This document shows, one piece after another, positions 1 through 11,329 of a stretch of DNA of 64,000 nucleotides; positions within the stretch are counted from its first letter, which is position 1, and every line of letters begins with the position of its first letter. The DNA comes from Mycocentrospora acerina (taxonomy: Eukaryota; Ascomycota; Dothideomycetes; Pleosporales): the NCBI GenBank assembly GCA_022701365.1, contig JAKUHH010000089.1:62001-126000 (forward strand). Reading direction: 5' to 3'. The position numbers were made by a program, and so were the translations under genes. Under the pieces are notes generated by a model, which saw only the letters and a program-made list of their open reading frames with translations, was not told where the DNA came from and made no database searches.

Positions 1-2538
1 TACTCAAGCTGAAAAGTCAAGAGATTCTGCATCGTAATTCACCACGACAGATGCTGGAAAGCCTGACTGCGGACTTTCCTCAGGTACTGCTTCAGATAGA
101 GATGAAGATTGCGTTTGATCTCTTATCTTCATGTCCGCTTTTACAACTTTCTAATCTTGAATGAAAACACAGCTCTTCTTAGATCAAAAGACTACAATCT
201 TCAAAGTTCACAAGACTTGCGTAGCTTCTATGCACAATTTGGCGAATAGCGAGATAGCGTTTAAGTAAATATTTCTAAACCTGGTTCGAAGGTCTCACCA
301 GAGGAAGTTGACAAATGTCCAGTTTTGCTCTAAGATAAAGCCGCTTAACAGCAATCAAAACTCAAGGAAGTTAAAAGAGAGGTAAAGGCAAAGAGAGAAT
401 CTACAAGCATGCAAGTTACTTGTCGCAAGTTTTACAGCAATGTCTTTGTTAAATTGATGTAAGGTTTTACAAAGAGGGTATCATTCATATAAAAATTATC
501 TTTCCTATGTTTAATTTTACTTAGAGAATCAAATGTCACTGAATGCAAGGATCACAAGGGATTGTCACAGCAATCCTGGCTGACGTGGTCATCAAGATTG
601 AGGCAGCAAGAAGAGTTCCATTGTGCACGACCTCATCAAAGCACCAAGAGGTATCTCTGTAAGTGAATTAATCCTATTTTAAGTGAACCAAGTCACTGAA
701 ATATTAAGAATTATGCTTAAGAAAACATCAAGAAGTTTCCCGACAACGTTATCCTGGTGTGATTAGCTTCTCGAAATACCACGGTGCACTCACATCTAGT
801 ACGATGAACGGTTTGATGCGCAAGTCAGGGGAGTCTCTAAGCGCTCCGCGGCTATGTAGAACGTGCCCAGATGGCAGATCAGCTGAAGAGATCCTTCGAT
901 CAATTTGATTAGTCACGAAATTAAGTCAAGCTGCAACGAAAAGTGTTGAGCAGCTAGCTTCGCATTAGCTTGAATTCGCGATTTGATTGGCCGGAGTGAT
1001 CAGCACGGTGCTCTTTGTAAGCCACATTTCGACGCACGATCTCAACAATCCGGAGTTCGCTAATTAAAGACAAGGTATTTGACCGCACCAGACTATAAAC
1101 AGATGATTTTTTGAGTCGAGCTGAAGTTAGTGTTAATTATTCGTCACATCCGGAACGTCAGAAACGTCTGCTGCGTCTGCTACGTCTGCTACGTCCGGGA
1201 CGTTCCGGACATTGCTTACCCCCAATTTTCAGCACCTGCCTGCAGAAGCTAGCAAGATTTGCTTCTGATCTGATTGATGTCATAGCTGGGCGCGTAGCTC
1301 AATCTCAAATCGGCCTTCCAGATAGTTGCGTCACGCATCGCAGCGTGAGGAGCCCTGAATCCTCTGAGGAACAATGCGCAGGATGCACAACTCTCAGTCT
1401 ATCAGTGCAAGTTATTCAACGTTCAAGATCAGTATATTATGCCTGCCTGGTGATGAAAACAGCAAGGGGCTCGAATCGCGCGCATGTCTTGATTGAGTTG
1501 CTCGCGTGTTAAGTCTTTCAACAGCACATACAGCTTGACCTTCTCATCTTCTCTACAAATATTAGCATGACAAATGGTATATATTCGTCCAAAATGTACT
1601 CAAAGTTAGGTTAATGATGTCCGCATTCGTCTTGTGACAGTCGACAACACGTGAATTTTGGATGAGAAAATGGCAAAATAAATAAAAATTGGTGCTGAGT
1701 AAGTCTTTCAATGTTGGCTTTAAGATCGTTAGGCCTGCTCAGAATTCCCAAGACGTAAATTGACGTGAAAATAAGATTAATAGTTACCCATCATTGCGCT
1801 AATAATGTTATTTACTTGGAAAAGTATCAAAATTAGAACTTTTCTTTGGCATGTAATTTGCTATCTTTAAATAGGTATTCCTTTTCTTCCTTTTCTTAGT
1901 CCTGTAGCTATAATTAAGCTTGCTGGCATATCAAAGACTTTAATAAGATGAAATAGATTAGACACCAACACTTCAATGGATCGAAAGTCAGTATTGCAAA
2001 AATGTGTGTTTAACTTCACGAACAGCTTGGTAGTAGAGATGGAAACTGTCTTTATTAAAATGCGTTGTTATTCACTATTCTATTCTTGTCTTTTTGTTCG
2101 GATAATACCTATAATTTCAAGGACTAGCAGATAACTTATTTAGCATTTTTGAAATGTCTTCAAGTCAACCAAGTTGTTCTCTAGATTTACAAGTACAACT
2201 TGTTATCATTCCTAAGCTTGACATTTCTCGACCCAAATGGAATTACTAGATTGAGAACCGAACTAGTTTGTTCTTTCTTCTCTCTAGGTTTCCATGCCCT
2301 TGCGCAATTGAAGTCTTGCGCAGTTTCATCTTTACAATGCCACGCAATTAGGATTCTTTTTAGGAGTCTCTAGGAGATTTGAAACATTTCTTGGCTGATT
2401 AGCACTAGCCTATTCATTCTTCTTTGTAATAGGATGTTTCCAACTGCGGTGTGTCGGCAGTTTCGAACAAAGAGCGGTGACATTCCTTCCTAAGTGTGTC
2501 ATCACTAAAAGCAGTCATCATTTCAATGTAGCTAACTA
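1..2538. other. No supported gene; AT-rich spacer
   Basis: I see no convincing coding region in this stretch. The longest open frame (1111-1512) has low-complexity composition and no recognisable family, so I do not call it. The only structure is a short array near 1164-1195 of a 9-bp unit close to cgtctgcta, followed by a small palindromic patch (tccgggacgttccgga). The rest is AT-rich and stop-dense on both strands and resembles decayed fungal intergenic DNA. Confidence 0.5.
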
Positions 2539-3519
2539 CAGTCGCACGTCAAAAGTCTTGTCGCGGCTCCGCTTAGACTACCCCACTAACATTGACTTAG
2601 TGAATCTAAACTACCACAACACAACTATTTCTGAATTAAATTAAGTGACAAGGACATAAAATTACTTAAAATACACCTAATATTTAGTCTAGTAACCCTT
2701 AACAATCTCTACTGCTTCTAATTACTTTAGCATTAAGTAAATTAGCTTCCTAATTAATGTATTAGGTATAGCTAACTATGCTTCCTTTAAGCCCTTACAA
2801 AATTAATCCTACTCCTCTTAAGTATCTCCTAACTAATTAAACTTAGGATAGAGCTTATAGAGCATCCTTTTAAGAGCCTACTACATATGCTTAATAAGGT
2901 TAAGATTAGGAGAATAAAGAGGGTATTTAATAGTCTAAATCTTGTAATGTTCTAACTACTCTTTTATAACTTTTGCTATGTAAACCTTTGCATTGTCCTG
3001 CATAAACCTCTTACTAGGCTTATACTAATAAATAAGTCCCTCCTTAAGAGCCTAACAGTAGCTACGCGCTGTGTAACTATTGCATAGTAAGGTGCTATTG
3101 CAGGTTATTAATACTAAAGGACTCCTGCTAACACAACCCCTTAGGGTTACCTAAATTGCGCCCTAAACTATCTAAGCTTGCCTATATAAGGTAGTCCTTT
3201 TATTAACTATCTTATACTTAAATTTCTTATTAGGGTAGCAAAAAACCTACTTAGCAGAGCATCTTAAGCCTTAAACAACGCTGCACTTATTACTAAACTT
3301 AATAGTCACCCTTCTATAGTTAAAACCCTTCTATTAATTATAGTATTTTTAGCAAAGTTAAGCTATGTTTAGGTTAATTTTAGGGCGCTGTTTCGCTCTA
3401 TAGTTCCTTAATCTCTCTGCTGCAAGTACTTAGTACACAGTGCTCTTTAAAACATAGGTAAAAACAGAGCTCTTATTTGCTAGCAAAAAAAGAACAGCAG
3501 AAAAAGAAGAGAAGACTCT

Positions 3520-5225
3520 ACTAATAGGAAATAAGACTATCTATCCTAGCTCTCTAGTTAGGTGGCTAGGCTTTTTTCTAGATAGAAAGCTCTCTTACAA
3601 ACAACACGTGCAAAACAAGGTTGCAACAGCACAACAAGCCTTCTATAGCCTGCAAAGGATAGGCAATACACAAAAAGGCCTTAGTATGCAAGCAACTAGA
3701 CTGCTATATATTTCTTGTGTTTAGTCTATTGCAGACTATGGCACGCAATTATGGTAGAAAAAAGGAAATAAAGGACTGCTACGCTATCAACAAACAATGC
3801 AAAATACTGCATTAAGACAAATACTAGGTACTTTTAAAGGATCTCCTATAAAAGCACTAGAAATAGAAGCAGCTATCTTACCTTTAGAAATTAAAGCAGA
3901 AAAGCTATGTCAGCAATATGCTTTAAGGCTACTAGCTTTTAGTAGCAACTACCCTATTAGGAAAGCTATTTGCAGAGAAAAACAACAACAAAAAAACATA
4001 AAAAATACACAAAACACAGAAAAACAAACTCAACTTAGCAGGTTAGCTAGAAGGACAGAAAAACACTCTAATGTAGAGGAAATATTAATCCTACTAACAA
4101 AGCCGTGGAGTAAGCCTGCAGACTCTTATGCTACTATCTATATATCTAGAGAAAACAAAGAAGAGACTGCAAAAGCTTACCAACGCTGGTTACTACAAAA
4201 ACACAAAAAATAACAACAAAAAAATCAGACAATCCTAAATACTGCTGCTACTGCTAGAAATGGCAATAGCAACAGTATTACTACTACTACTAGTACTACT
4301 ACTAGGCTAGCTCAACCTATCTTGCTATACACAGACGGGTTAAAACAGGGAGAAGAGACTGCAGCAGGCTATTGTCAAATAGACCTGCTAAGTCTTAATT
4401 ACCTGCAGGCAAAAAGCTACAACCTAGGAAAAGGCCTAGAAATAATAGATGCTGAGCTATACGCTATTTTTAGAGCGTTAAGCAACCTAGTACTGCAAGA
4501 GCTTTTTGCAGAAACTATCTATATTTTTGTAGACAGCTAAGCAGCTCTAAAAAGACTGCAAAGCTCTGCATTAAAAGGAAGACAAAAAATTAGCTATCTA
4601 ATTACTAGGCTGTGTAGGACACTAGTACAACAAGGAAATAGAGTAGATTTTAAGTAGATTCTAGGCCACTAAAAAATCAAAGGAAACGACCATGCTAACA
4701 GGCTAGCTAAGGCAGGCCTAAAGCACACAAAAACAGAAGAGGTTGCTACTACTTTAAGCTATCTAAATAGAAAGCTAAAAGAAGATATAACCTTACAATA
4801 GCAAGCGAGCTAGCAACAAGCTAAAGAAAAAGAAAAAGGTAAAAGCTATAATAGTAATACTAAAGGGCAACCTAAGTTTACTCTTAAAGCTAAGCCTTTA
4901 CTATTTCTTAAGCAAATTACAGCAGCTTACTATTAGCTTAAGCTAGGAAAAGGCTTTTTTAAAGCATTTTCTAGAGCAATAGGCAAAGACAAAAAAGGAG
5001 CATGTTTTAGTAGCTGCAACGCGTTGTAAACACCTAAGCACCTGCTCTTACATTGTAAACACTACAATCTAGAGAGAAAGCAGATAAAGAAAGAGATAGG
5101 TAGGCTAACATTAGCTGCTATCTTTAATACTAAAGAAGGGCAAACAGCACTGCTTAAGTTTCTGCAAAAAACAGAAATAGCAACAGCTAGGTGGCTGCTA
5201 GCTGCAGGGGCTCTAGACTAGAAGA
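3520..5225 (+). pseudogene. LINE ORF2 remnant: RT C-terminus, RNase H, zinc knuckle
   Basis: In one frame the region reads through the end of a Tad-like reverse transcriptase (VRWLGFFLDRKLS near 3550), a spacer, then an RNase H domain beginning LYTDG at 4325 and reaching an IKGNDHANRLAKAG block near 4680. A Cys/His knuckle follows around 5000-5065 (CFSSCNAL, then HLLLHCKHY). The frame is intact over about 1.7 kb but carries TAG or TAA where the family has Trp or Gln, for example TAG after FK in the RNase H block and TAA in GHxKIKGN. The lack of frameshifts with many transition-type stops points to RIP-like mutation rather than random erosion. Codon use is strongly A-rich and rich in CAA. Confidence 0.85.
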
Positions 5226-5230
5226 GATTA

Positions 5231-5370
5231 CAATGTGCAACAGGGGCCTAGCAATAGGCCTCTGCAACGTGCAACAGGGGCCTAGCAACAGGCCTCTGCA
5301 ACGCGCAACAGGGGGCTAGCAATAGCCTGCAAACAACGTGCAACAGGGGCCTAGCAATAGGCCTCTACAA
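5231..5370 (+). repeat. 34-bp tandem repeat in the LINE 3' region
   Basis: About four units of roughly 34 bp are built on gcaacaggggcctagcaata followed by ggcctctg. Each unit contains its own small inverted repeat (ggggcctag / ctaggcccc-like). The array sits just downstream of the LINE zinc knuckle. The truncated copy at 55896-56204 ends inside a unit of this array. Confidence 0.85.
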
Positions 5371-6105
5371 CACACAAAAACAACAAATAGCAACAGCCTA
5401 GATAGCTGCCTGCTGCAGGAGCCTTGACCTAAAGGCCTACTACAACAAAATAGACCTGCTGTAGAAACAACCTATTATTAGCAAGCCACGTAGTGAGAGC
5501 ACTACTACTGTTTTACTAGGCTTCTAGGGCTCTAGAATAAGGGAGCTTAGCCTAGGAGGAAAAACAGCGCCTCATAGACTAGCGTCTGCATAGGCATTAT
5601 TGTATTTAGTCTAGCCAGTTAGATAGACTAATGCAATATAAATGAAGAAAAAAAAAAAAAAAAACATAGGTAGTAGTCTAGCTAGGTAGACAGAACCCAG
5701 CCTGTTTTAAGAGCTCTGCGTATTTAATTTTAGGGTACTTTCTTGCTATCCTAAATAATAGACGCCTCTTACAACGTAATAGAGTAGCTAGGCAGCTAGA
5801 CTAAGCCTTAGTAGTTAAAGATCTGTCTATATTCTATCTCTTAATTATACGCTGCACAGTGCGCTGCAACGCGTTAAACTAAGCTGCAACTTCACGCGTC
5901 CCTGCACTAGCCTTAATAGCTGCAATTATCTTATTACGCTAGCAATCTAATAACTAATAATTTAGTAAACAATTAGCAGAAATATTAGAACTATAAGCTC
6001 TTATATTAGTAGTGTAGAGGTGGTTAAATTTAGAGTGCGTGATTTAGAGTTCGCGAGGGCATAAGGCCTAAGCGTTGCTGCGACAAGACTTTTGACCTAG
6101 TACTA

Positions 6106-7008
6106 TAGAATGATCACTAGCTAATCAGATAAATAAACCCAAATTAAAAGTGCTCTAGAAAATTTCAGCGAAATCGAAATTGAAGTAAACCATGGTATCA
6201 CATAGTGTTAGAGTATAATTGTGTTCAGATCGAGACTCAGAGAATGAGAGGTGCTACTCGTGACGAAGGAAAATGTACTACAATGTCTTTGTTCGGGTTA
6301 TCCACGTGCATCAATGAATTTGAAACAGTTTGAACTAACTGATTGAGAAAATGAGAAATCCAAATATCTACAGGAAAGCCTCCCCTTAGGCGTGTAGATG
6401 AGCAGAGCTTTGGAGATGACATTCGAATCATAATTGTCGACATTTACTCAGAAGAGTGGCAAGAAGTGCGCAGTTTTGCTGTGCCCTTGGCCTCTTTGTG
6501 TTTTCTGTCTCTTGATGGTTAGAAACTTCTCATGTATCGTGCTGGTGTCTGTTTCGAAGACAGTTTGGTGTCTCCGCGCTGCTGTAACTGCGAGAGACGA
6601 CGGGATGTAGCTCGCCATCTCTCTATTCAGTTTGAAGTAGGAATTTAAAAAGAAGTACCATTGCCCCTGATAATTTCCCCAGTAGATTGCTAGCGATTCG
6701 AAAAAATTCTAGTGTGCCTAAAAATGGGGTTTAAGATAGCTGATGAAGCCGCCCCCCACCCATTCCTTCGTCGAGTAGCCAATATCAGGTCGCGCAAATC
6801 CCTGCCGCAAACTGATACCACCAGCGCAAAGACCACTTGACGTTCTTCATTAGGTCTTCGGCTGGAGGCGCTGCGCAGATTTGCAGCTTAGAAGGAGGAT
6901 GCGCCATTAAAAGGCTGACACTGGGCAAGAAACTAGACGATGACCACTACACCTTCAACATCACTTGCATTCTCGTTTCTTCTTCAACTGGTCATCATAT
7001 CATTACAA
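6106..7008. other. No supported gene
   Basis: Only short frames are present (for example minus 6443-6237), with no family resemblance. The segment carries a C-run near 6750 and an AG-rich patch near 6880. It may contain the promoter and 5' leader of the rhodopsin-domain gene that follows, but I see no site that decides this. Confidence 0.35.
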
Positions 7009-8153
7009 TGGTCGATCTAGGGTTGCAACCTATGTGCCTCGCCCTTGCAATACTTCCAACTCTGATAAGTCTTTCTCTAGTTATACTACGCGTGAAGAAG
7101 CAACTTCAAAGTAGGAAGTTTTCAATTAGTAGGTTCTCTACTTAGTGTTTTAAGACTGTTTTTGATTGAATCTTCGCTAAGACTTTCATGTCCTTCTAGA
7201 AGATGCGCTGGTGATTGTTGCGACAGTAAGTCACGATCACACTGCTTATTAGTTTAGAATGACTCATACAACTGACTGATCTCTAGATCTTAAACATTGC
7301 TCTGACTATCACCACTTGCGCATGTAAGTCTCGTGAAGTATTTCTGCACTTCCTTTCAGGATACTTGCGATGCAAAGTTCCGTATTGTAAATGCTAACTA
7401 TGCATCTGGTAAAGATGTACATTATTCGTACTATGGATATCACATCTATAATATTCCAAAGCACGATCATGACCCCGTGAGAGCAAATCTGGTAAGTACC
7501 ACCTACCTCGCCTTTAACCAGTCGCACTTACTAACTTGATTTTGCAGTGGAATTACGCGAACCGAATATTGATCTATCCCATTTTAACGCTTGTGAGGAT
7601 ATCTTTTATCCTATTCTTAATTAGGCTTCAATGCCTGAAAACACTTGTCAGCCGATGCTTCTGGTCAATACTTTATGTGAACATTAGATTCTTGGTCTTT
7701 GCACCTATATTCAGCGCTCTGCAATGCATCCCACTTGCAAAGAATTGGAACAACAGTATTGCCGGAGATTATCTTGATTGTGGTATATACGTTGTCAGTA
7801 TGTCTTTATTCACTTTGATGACAGATCTTATCATTCTAACAATGCCGATTTGGATGTTGCACGATTTGGCGGTGGAATCAGGGAAGAAAATTAAGACGAT
7901 TTCATTGCTTTCGTTGTCTGTTTTCGTCCTCATTGTCGGGGCTGTACGTACAAGCGTTCTCATTAAAACAGTCATTGTTAAAGATGTTGACTTAGATCCG
8001 ACTTATGGAGTCGAATATGCACTCTCCAACGTTGAGTGCAGCTTGGCGATTATATCAGTCTGCGGCCCGACAATCAGAATGCTGCTCAAATCTAGTAAAT
8101 CCAGTGAATCATCATCATCGAGTATCGTTGAAAATACTAGTAGTAGCGTGTAG
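7009..8153 (+). CDS. Rhodopsin-domain (PTH11/SAT4-like) membrane protein, several introns
   Basis: The C-terminal exon (7548-8153) encodes several hydrophobic helices with the hallmarks of the fungal rhodopsin domain family: an ALQCIPLAKNWN block after the fourth helix, an LTMPIWMLHDL block and an NVECSLAIISVCGPTIR block. A 56-bp GT-AG intron (7492-7547) joins it in phase 0 to a preceding exon with YYGYHIYNIP, the usual cytosolic motif. Upstream exons are suggested at 7009-7110 (first helix), 7200-7225 (DALVIVAT) and 7287-7323 (ILNIALTITTCA). The 7287-7323 exon does not join the next one in frame with any GT-AG pair I tried, so the gene may be broken or my exon map wrong. The tail is serine-rich and ends near an SSSSS run. 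Family members are plasma-membrane proteins, some of them PTH11-type receptors; ligand unknown. Confidence 0.65.
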
Positions 8154-9276
8154 GCAAGTTCGTGCTGAGAAATTACAACAAACTAGTTCGCTAAGGCTTT
8201 GCTCTCTTCAACAATGTATTATACAAGTTCAGTTACCACGAACTACCTAGATCAAGCCTGAAAAGGCAATTAAGAGATGTACATTTAGTCTTGGAATCTG
8301 CGTCGCTGCGCAGTCTTTCAGTCTTGGACGTTCGGTTCAACTCATCCGTCCTTGAAATACCAGGTCGATCATCGGTGTGTTGTTAAAAGTAGGTGCTAGA
8401 GAAAACTGATCTGTTTTTACATTTGAAGAACCATTCGCATCGATAAAACAAGCTAAGCGTTCATCTAGAGCCTCCAGTGAACTGCTTTAAAGGAAGGAGT
8501 CACAAGCTACCGCCACTCACTGTATCATATACAGACTGAGTTGAGTTCAATGGTAAACCTATAATCGCCAGCAGCTATAACAAGAATATCTGAACACAGG
8601 CGTTGGCGGAGTTCGTTTCGCCTTTCGCATACGTTGATACGGGTAATTCTTACTGAACTAAAGTGCTTACGCAACCGTGTTGCTAATTTTCTGCTTTCAG
8701 CATTGACAGTTGAACATGCTAGACCCCCTAGACCCACGCACTATAACTTCACAAAATTTCATCGGCTAAAAAGCCGCCAAAACGTGCCGGAACGACAAGG
8801 ATGAGAAAAAGTCATACGCACGAAACACAGCAGTGACATCGCAAGGATTATGAAATTAAAGAAGATGAAGGTACCCTTTCTTCTTAGAAAGTGCAAATAA
8901 CTGTATCCTTAACAAAGATTTGTTGAATGCTAGAGAGCTTAAACGTGTATCGCGTCAGCAACATCACAAAGTTAGCGAGTAGAGTATAGAATACCAGAGT
9001 TGACTACCAATGAAGTCTAATGTGAGAGTTGATTGGTTCATTGCGGGTCCGTACAATAAGTTAATGTTCCCCTTAAATGTTCACTTTCCATTATCACATT
9101 AGGCTACATGATACCATGCTTAAGGAAGAAAACTTTTCTTCCTTGCAGTGCGCAGCCTACTATTCTATGTCAAACCCTCTTCGAAAAGCTGGCCTAGATA
9201 ACGCCTATCTGGTACGGCAAGTGTGAATCTAAATCATAGTTGGTATGCAAGCCAAATGAACTTTCTAGCTATATTA
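8154..9276. other. No supported gene
   Basis: A minus-strand frame at 8737-8525 (70 codons, starting MGLGGLACS) is the only frame of note. It has no family I recognise and I leave it uncalled. The remainder is AT-rich spacer up to the second mariner element. Confidence 0.35.
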
Positions 9277-10631
9277 CAGTACTAGGTCAAAAGTCTTGTC
9301 GCGGCAACGCTCAGGCCTTATGCCCTCGCGAACTCTAAATCACACACTCTAAATTAAACTACCTCTACACTACTAATATAAGAGCTTATAGTTCTAATAT
9401 TTCTGCTAATTATTTACTAAATTATAAGTTGTTAGATTGCTAGCGCAATAAGATAATTGCAGCTATTAAGGCTAGTGCAGGGACGCGTAAAGTTGCAGCT
9501 TAGTTTAACGCGTTGCAGCGCACTGTGCAGCGCATAATTAAGAGATAGAATACAGACAGATCTTTAACTACTAAGGCTTAGTCTAGCTGCCTAGCTACTC
9601 TATTGCGTTGTAAGAGGTGTCTATTATTTAGGATAGCAAGAAAGTACCCTAAAATTAAATACGCAGAGCTCCTAAAACAGGCTAGGTTCTGTCTACCTAG
9701 CTAGACTACTACCTATATTTTAAAAAGCACTGTGTACTAAGCACTTGCAGCAGAGGGATTACAGAACTATAGAGCAAAACAGCACCCTAAAATTAACCTA
9801 AATATAGCTTAACTTTACTAAAAATACTGTAATTAATAGAAGGGTTTGAACTATAAAAGAGTAACTATTAAGTTTAGTAACAAGTGCAGTATTATTTAAG
9901 GCTTAGGATGCTCTACTAAGTAGGTTTTTTGCTACCCTAATAAGAAATTTAAGCATAAGATAGTTAATAAAAGGACTACCTTATGTAGGCAAGCTTAGAT
10001 AGTTTAAAGGGCAATTTAAGTAACTCTAAAGGGTTGTGTTAGCAGGAGTCCTCTAGTATTAATAACCTGTAATAGCACCTTACTACGTAATAGTTACACA
10101 GCGTATAGCTACTGTTAGGCTCTTAAAGAGGGACTTATTTATTAGTATAAGCCTAGTAAGAGGTTTATGCAGGACAATGCAAAGGTTTACACAGCAAAAG
10201 TTATAAAAGAGTAGTTAGAATGTTATAGGATTTAAATAATTAAACACCCTCCTTATTCTCCTAATCTTAACCCTATTAAGCATATGTAGTAGGCTCTTAA
10301 AAGGATGCTCTATAAGCTCTATCTTAAGTTTAATTAGTTAGGCAATACTTAAGAGGAGTAGGATTAATTTTGTAAGGGCTTAAAGGAGGCGAAGTTAGCT
10401 ATACCTAATACATTAATTAGGAAGCTAATTTACTTAATGCTAAAGTAATTAGAAGCAGTAGAGATTGCTAAGGGTTACTAGACTAAATATTAGGTGTATT
10501 TTAAGTAATTTTATGTCCTTATTACTTAATTTAATTTAGAAATAGTTGCGTTGTGGTGGTTTAGATTCACTGAGTCAATGTTAGTGGGGTGGTCCGAGCG
10601 GAGCCGCGACAAGACTTTTGACGTGCGACTG
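9277..10631 (+). mobile_element. Tc1/mariner-like element, copy 2 (1355 bp)
   Basis: Terminal inverted repeats share tcaaaagtcttgtcgcgg near the left end and its complement near the right end. TA duplications flank the element at 9275-9276 and 10632-10633. The outermost nine bases differ between the two ends (cagtactag against cagtcgcac), so the inverted repeats are imperfect. Unlike copy 1 this element is uninterrupted. It carries a full-length but heavily stopped transposase gene. Confidence 0.93.
9390..10450 (+). pseudogene. Mariner transposase remnant (DDE superfamily)
   Basis: Near the N-terminus a helix-turn-helix block is readable (KIIAAIKASAGTRKVAA, then ALQRTVQRIIKR). A second block reads VFCYPNKKFKHKIVNKR. 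Downstream come the catalytic QDNA motif (FMQDNAKVYTAKV, near 10165) and the PPYSPNLNPIKHM block near 10250. The third catalytic residue, normally Glu in PIEH, is Lys here, and the Trp codons that normally follow are both TAG. Many further TAG and TAA codons occur. The protein cannot be made intact, so this copy would need a transposase from elsewhere. Copy 1 has the same Lys. Confidence 0.9.
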
Positions 10632-10633
10632 TA

Positions 10634-11322
10634 GCAAAAAGACAAGTCTTTCAAGAATCGTATCTATTAAAGAGATTTGCTTGAGTGAAAATGGAGATTA
10701 ATTTTTAATCAACCTTGCATTTATGCACCAACTTATTGTTTATTTGTATTCGGATAGATCTTGCAACACACGTTTGTTTCTTACATTTTCCTGTGTCCGA
10801 TGTGCACTGTTAAATTTTTGAACTAGAAAACAGCTTTCAATTTTTCAAAATCTTCATGTATACTGTTTCTACTGCATGCATCAGATTTCGGTCATTCCCC
10901 TGTAGCGATATAATGCGAGTAACTTGATCTGGAAAATCTACGAAAAAATAAAATTAGTATAAAAAGATGAAAACTTGTCAAAATACGCGATTTTAAACTG
11001 AATAAGACATACATTTTTGTAATTTTCCATTTCTATGAGACTTGACACATTCACTAGCGGAACGCACTTTCTCTATCTATTCTCTGACAATAGTTCAGCT
11101 GTATAACCACAGTATGTAGACTTCCACCATAGACCAAATAAATAACATTGATTCCACTGAAACTCTTTTATAGTTCTAATCTTACCAGGAATTGCTACTA
11201 GTAGGCTAAGATTTTACCATTTCGCGATGAAGTCATTCCACTCTAGTAGAAATAAAGTTTTTCCTCAAGACAAACACAACTTCGAAGATGGAACTTTCTT
11301 CTTATCTCATAATCCGTCATAT
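10634..11322. other. No supported gene
   Basis: AT-rich spacer between the mariner element and the DUF7730-like pseudogene. No frame, repeat or structured element is supported. Confidence 0.4.
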
Positions 11323-11329
11323 CTAGATC

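Larger units (their letters stand above)
3461..5660 (+). mobile_element. 5'-truncated Tad-like LINE inserted in mariner copy 1
   Basis: This is a non-LTR retrotransposon fragment ending in a poly(A) run (about 5648-5664). The 12-base target duplication aaaacataggta is present at 3449-3460 and again at 5661-5672, which fixes the boundaries and shows insertion into the pre-existing mariner element. About 2.2 kb remains, against 6 kb or more for a complete Tad-family LINE, so the 5' part including most of the reverse transcriptase is missing. 5' truncation is the usual result of target-primed reverse transcription. Two further 3'-end fragments of the same family occur at 55896-56204 and about 38289-38565, both on the minus strand. 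Confidence 0.92.
2539..6105 (-). mobile_element. Tc1/mariner-like element, copy 1, split by a LINE
   Basis: The ends are inverted repeats sharing tcaaaagtcttgtcgcgg, flanked by the dinucleotide TA on both sides (2537-2538 and 6106-6107), which is the Tc1/mariner target duplication. The left end here matches the right end of the copy at 9277-10631, so this copy lies in reverse orientation. Its transposase, read on the minus strand, shows the conserved C-terminal block around 2870-2940 but is full of stops. The element is interrupted at 3461-5660 by a LINE; without the insert and its duplicated target it is about the same length as the intact copy (1355 bp). The last base of the 3' end is A where the other copy implies G, a G-to-A transition. 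It is inactive. Confidence 0.9.

Noticed and set aside
271..300. ggttcgaa-like T-loop as a tRNA gene
   Set aside because: The flanking sequence does not form acceptor, D or anticodon stems.
1111..1512. 133-codon frame as a gene
   Set aside because: It overlaps a simple 9-bp array, its composition is not protein-like and no family fits. It is likely chance.
2539..10631. The 2.5-10.6 kb interval as one composite transposon bounded by inverted mariner copies
   Set aside because: Each mariner copy has its own TA duplication and the DNA between holds an ordinary host-type gene, so two separate insertions are the simpler reading.
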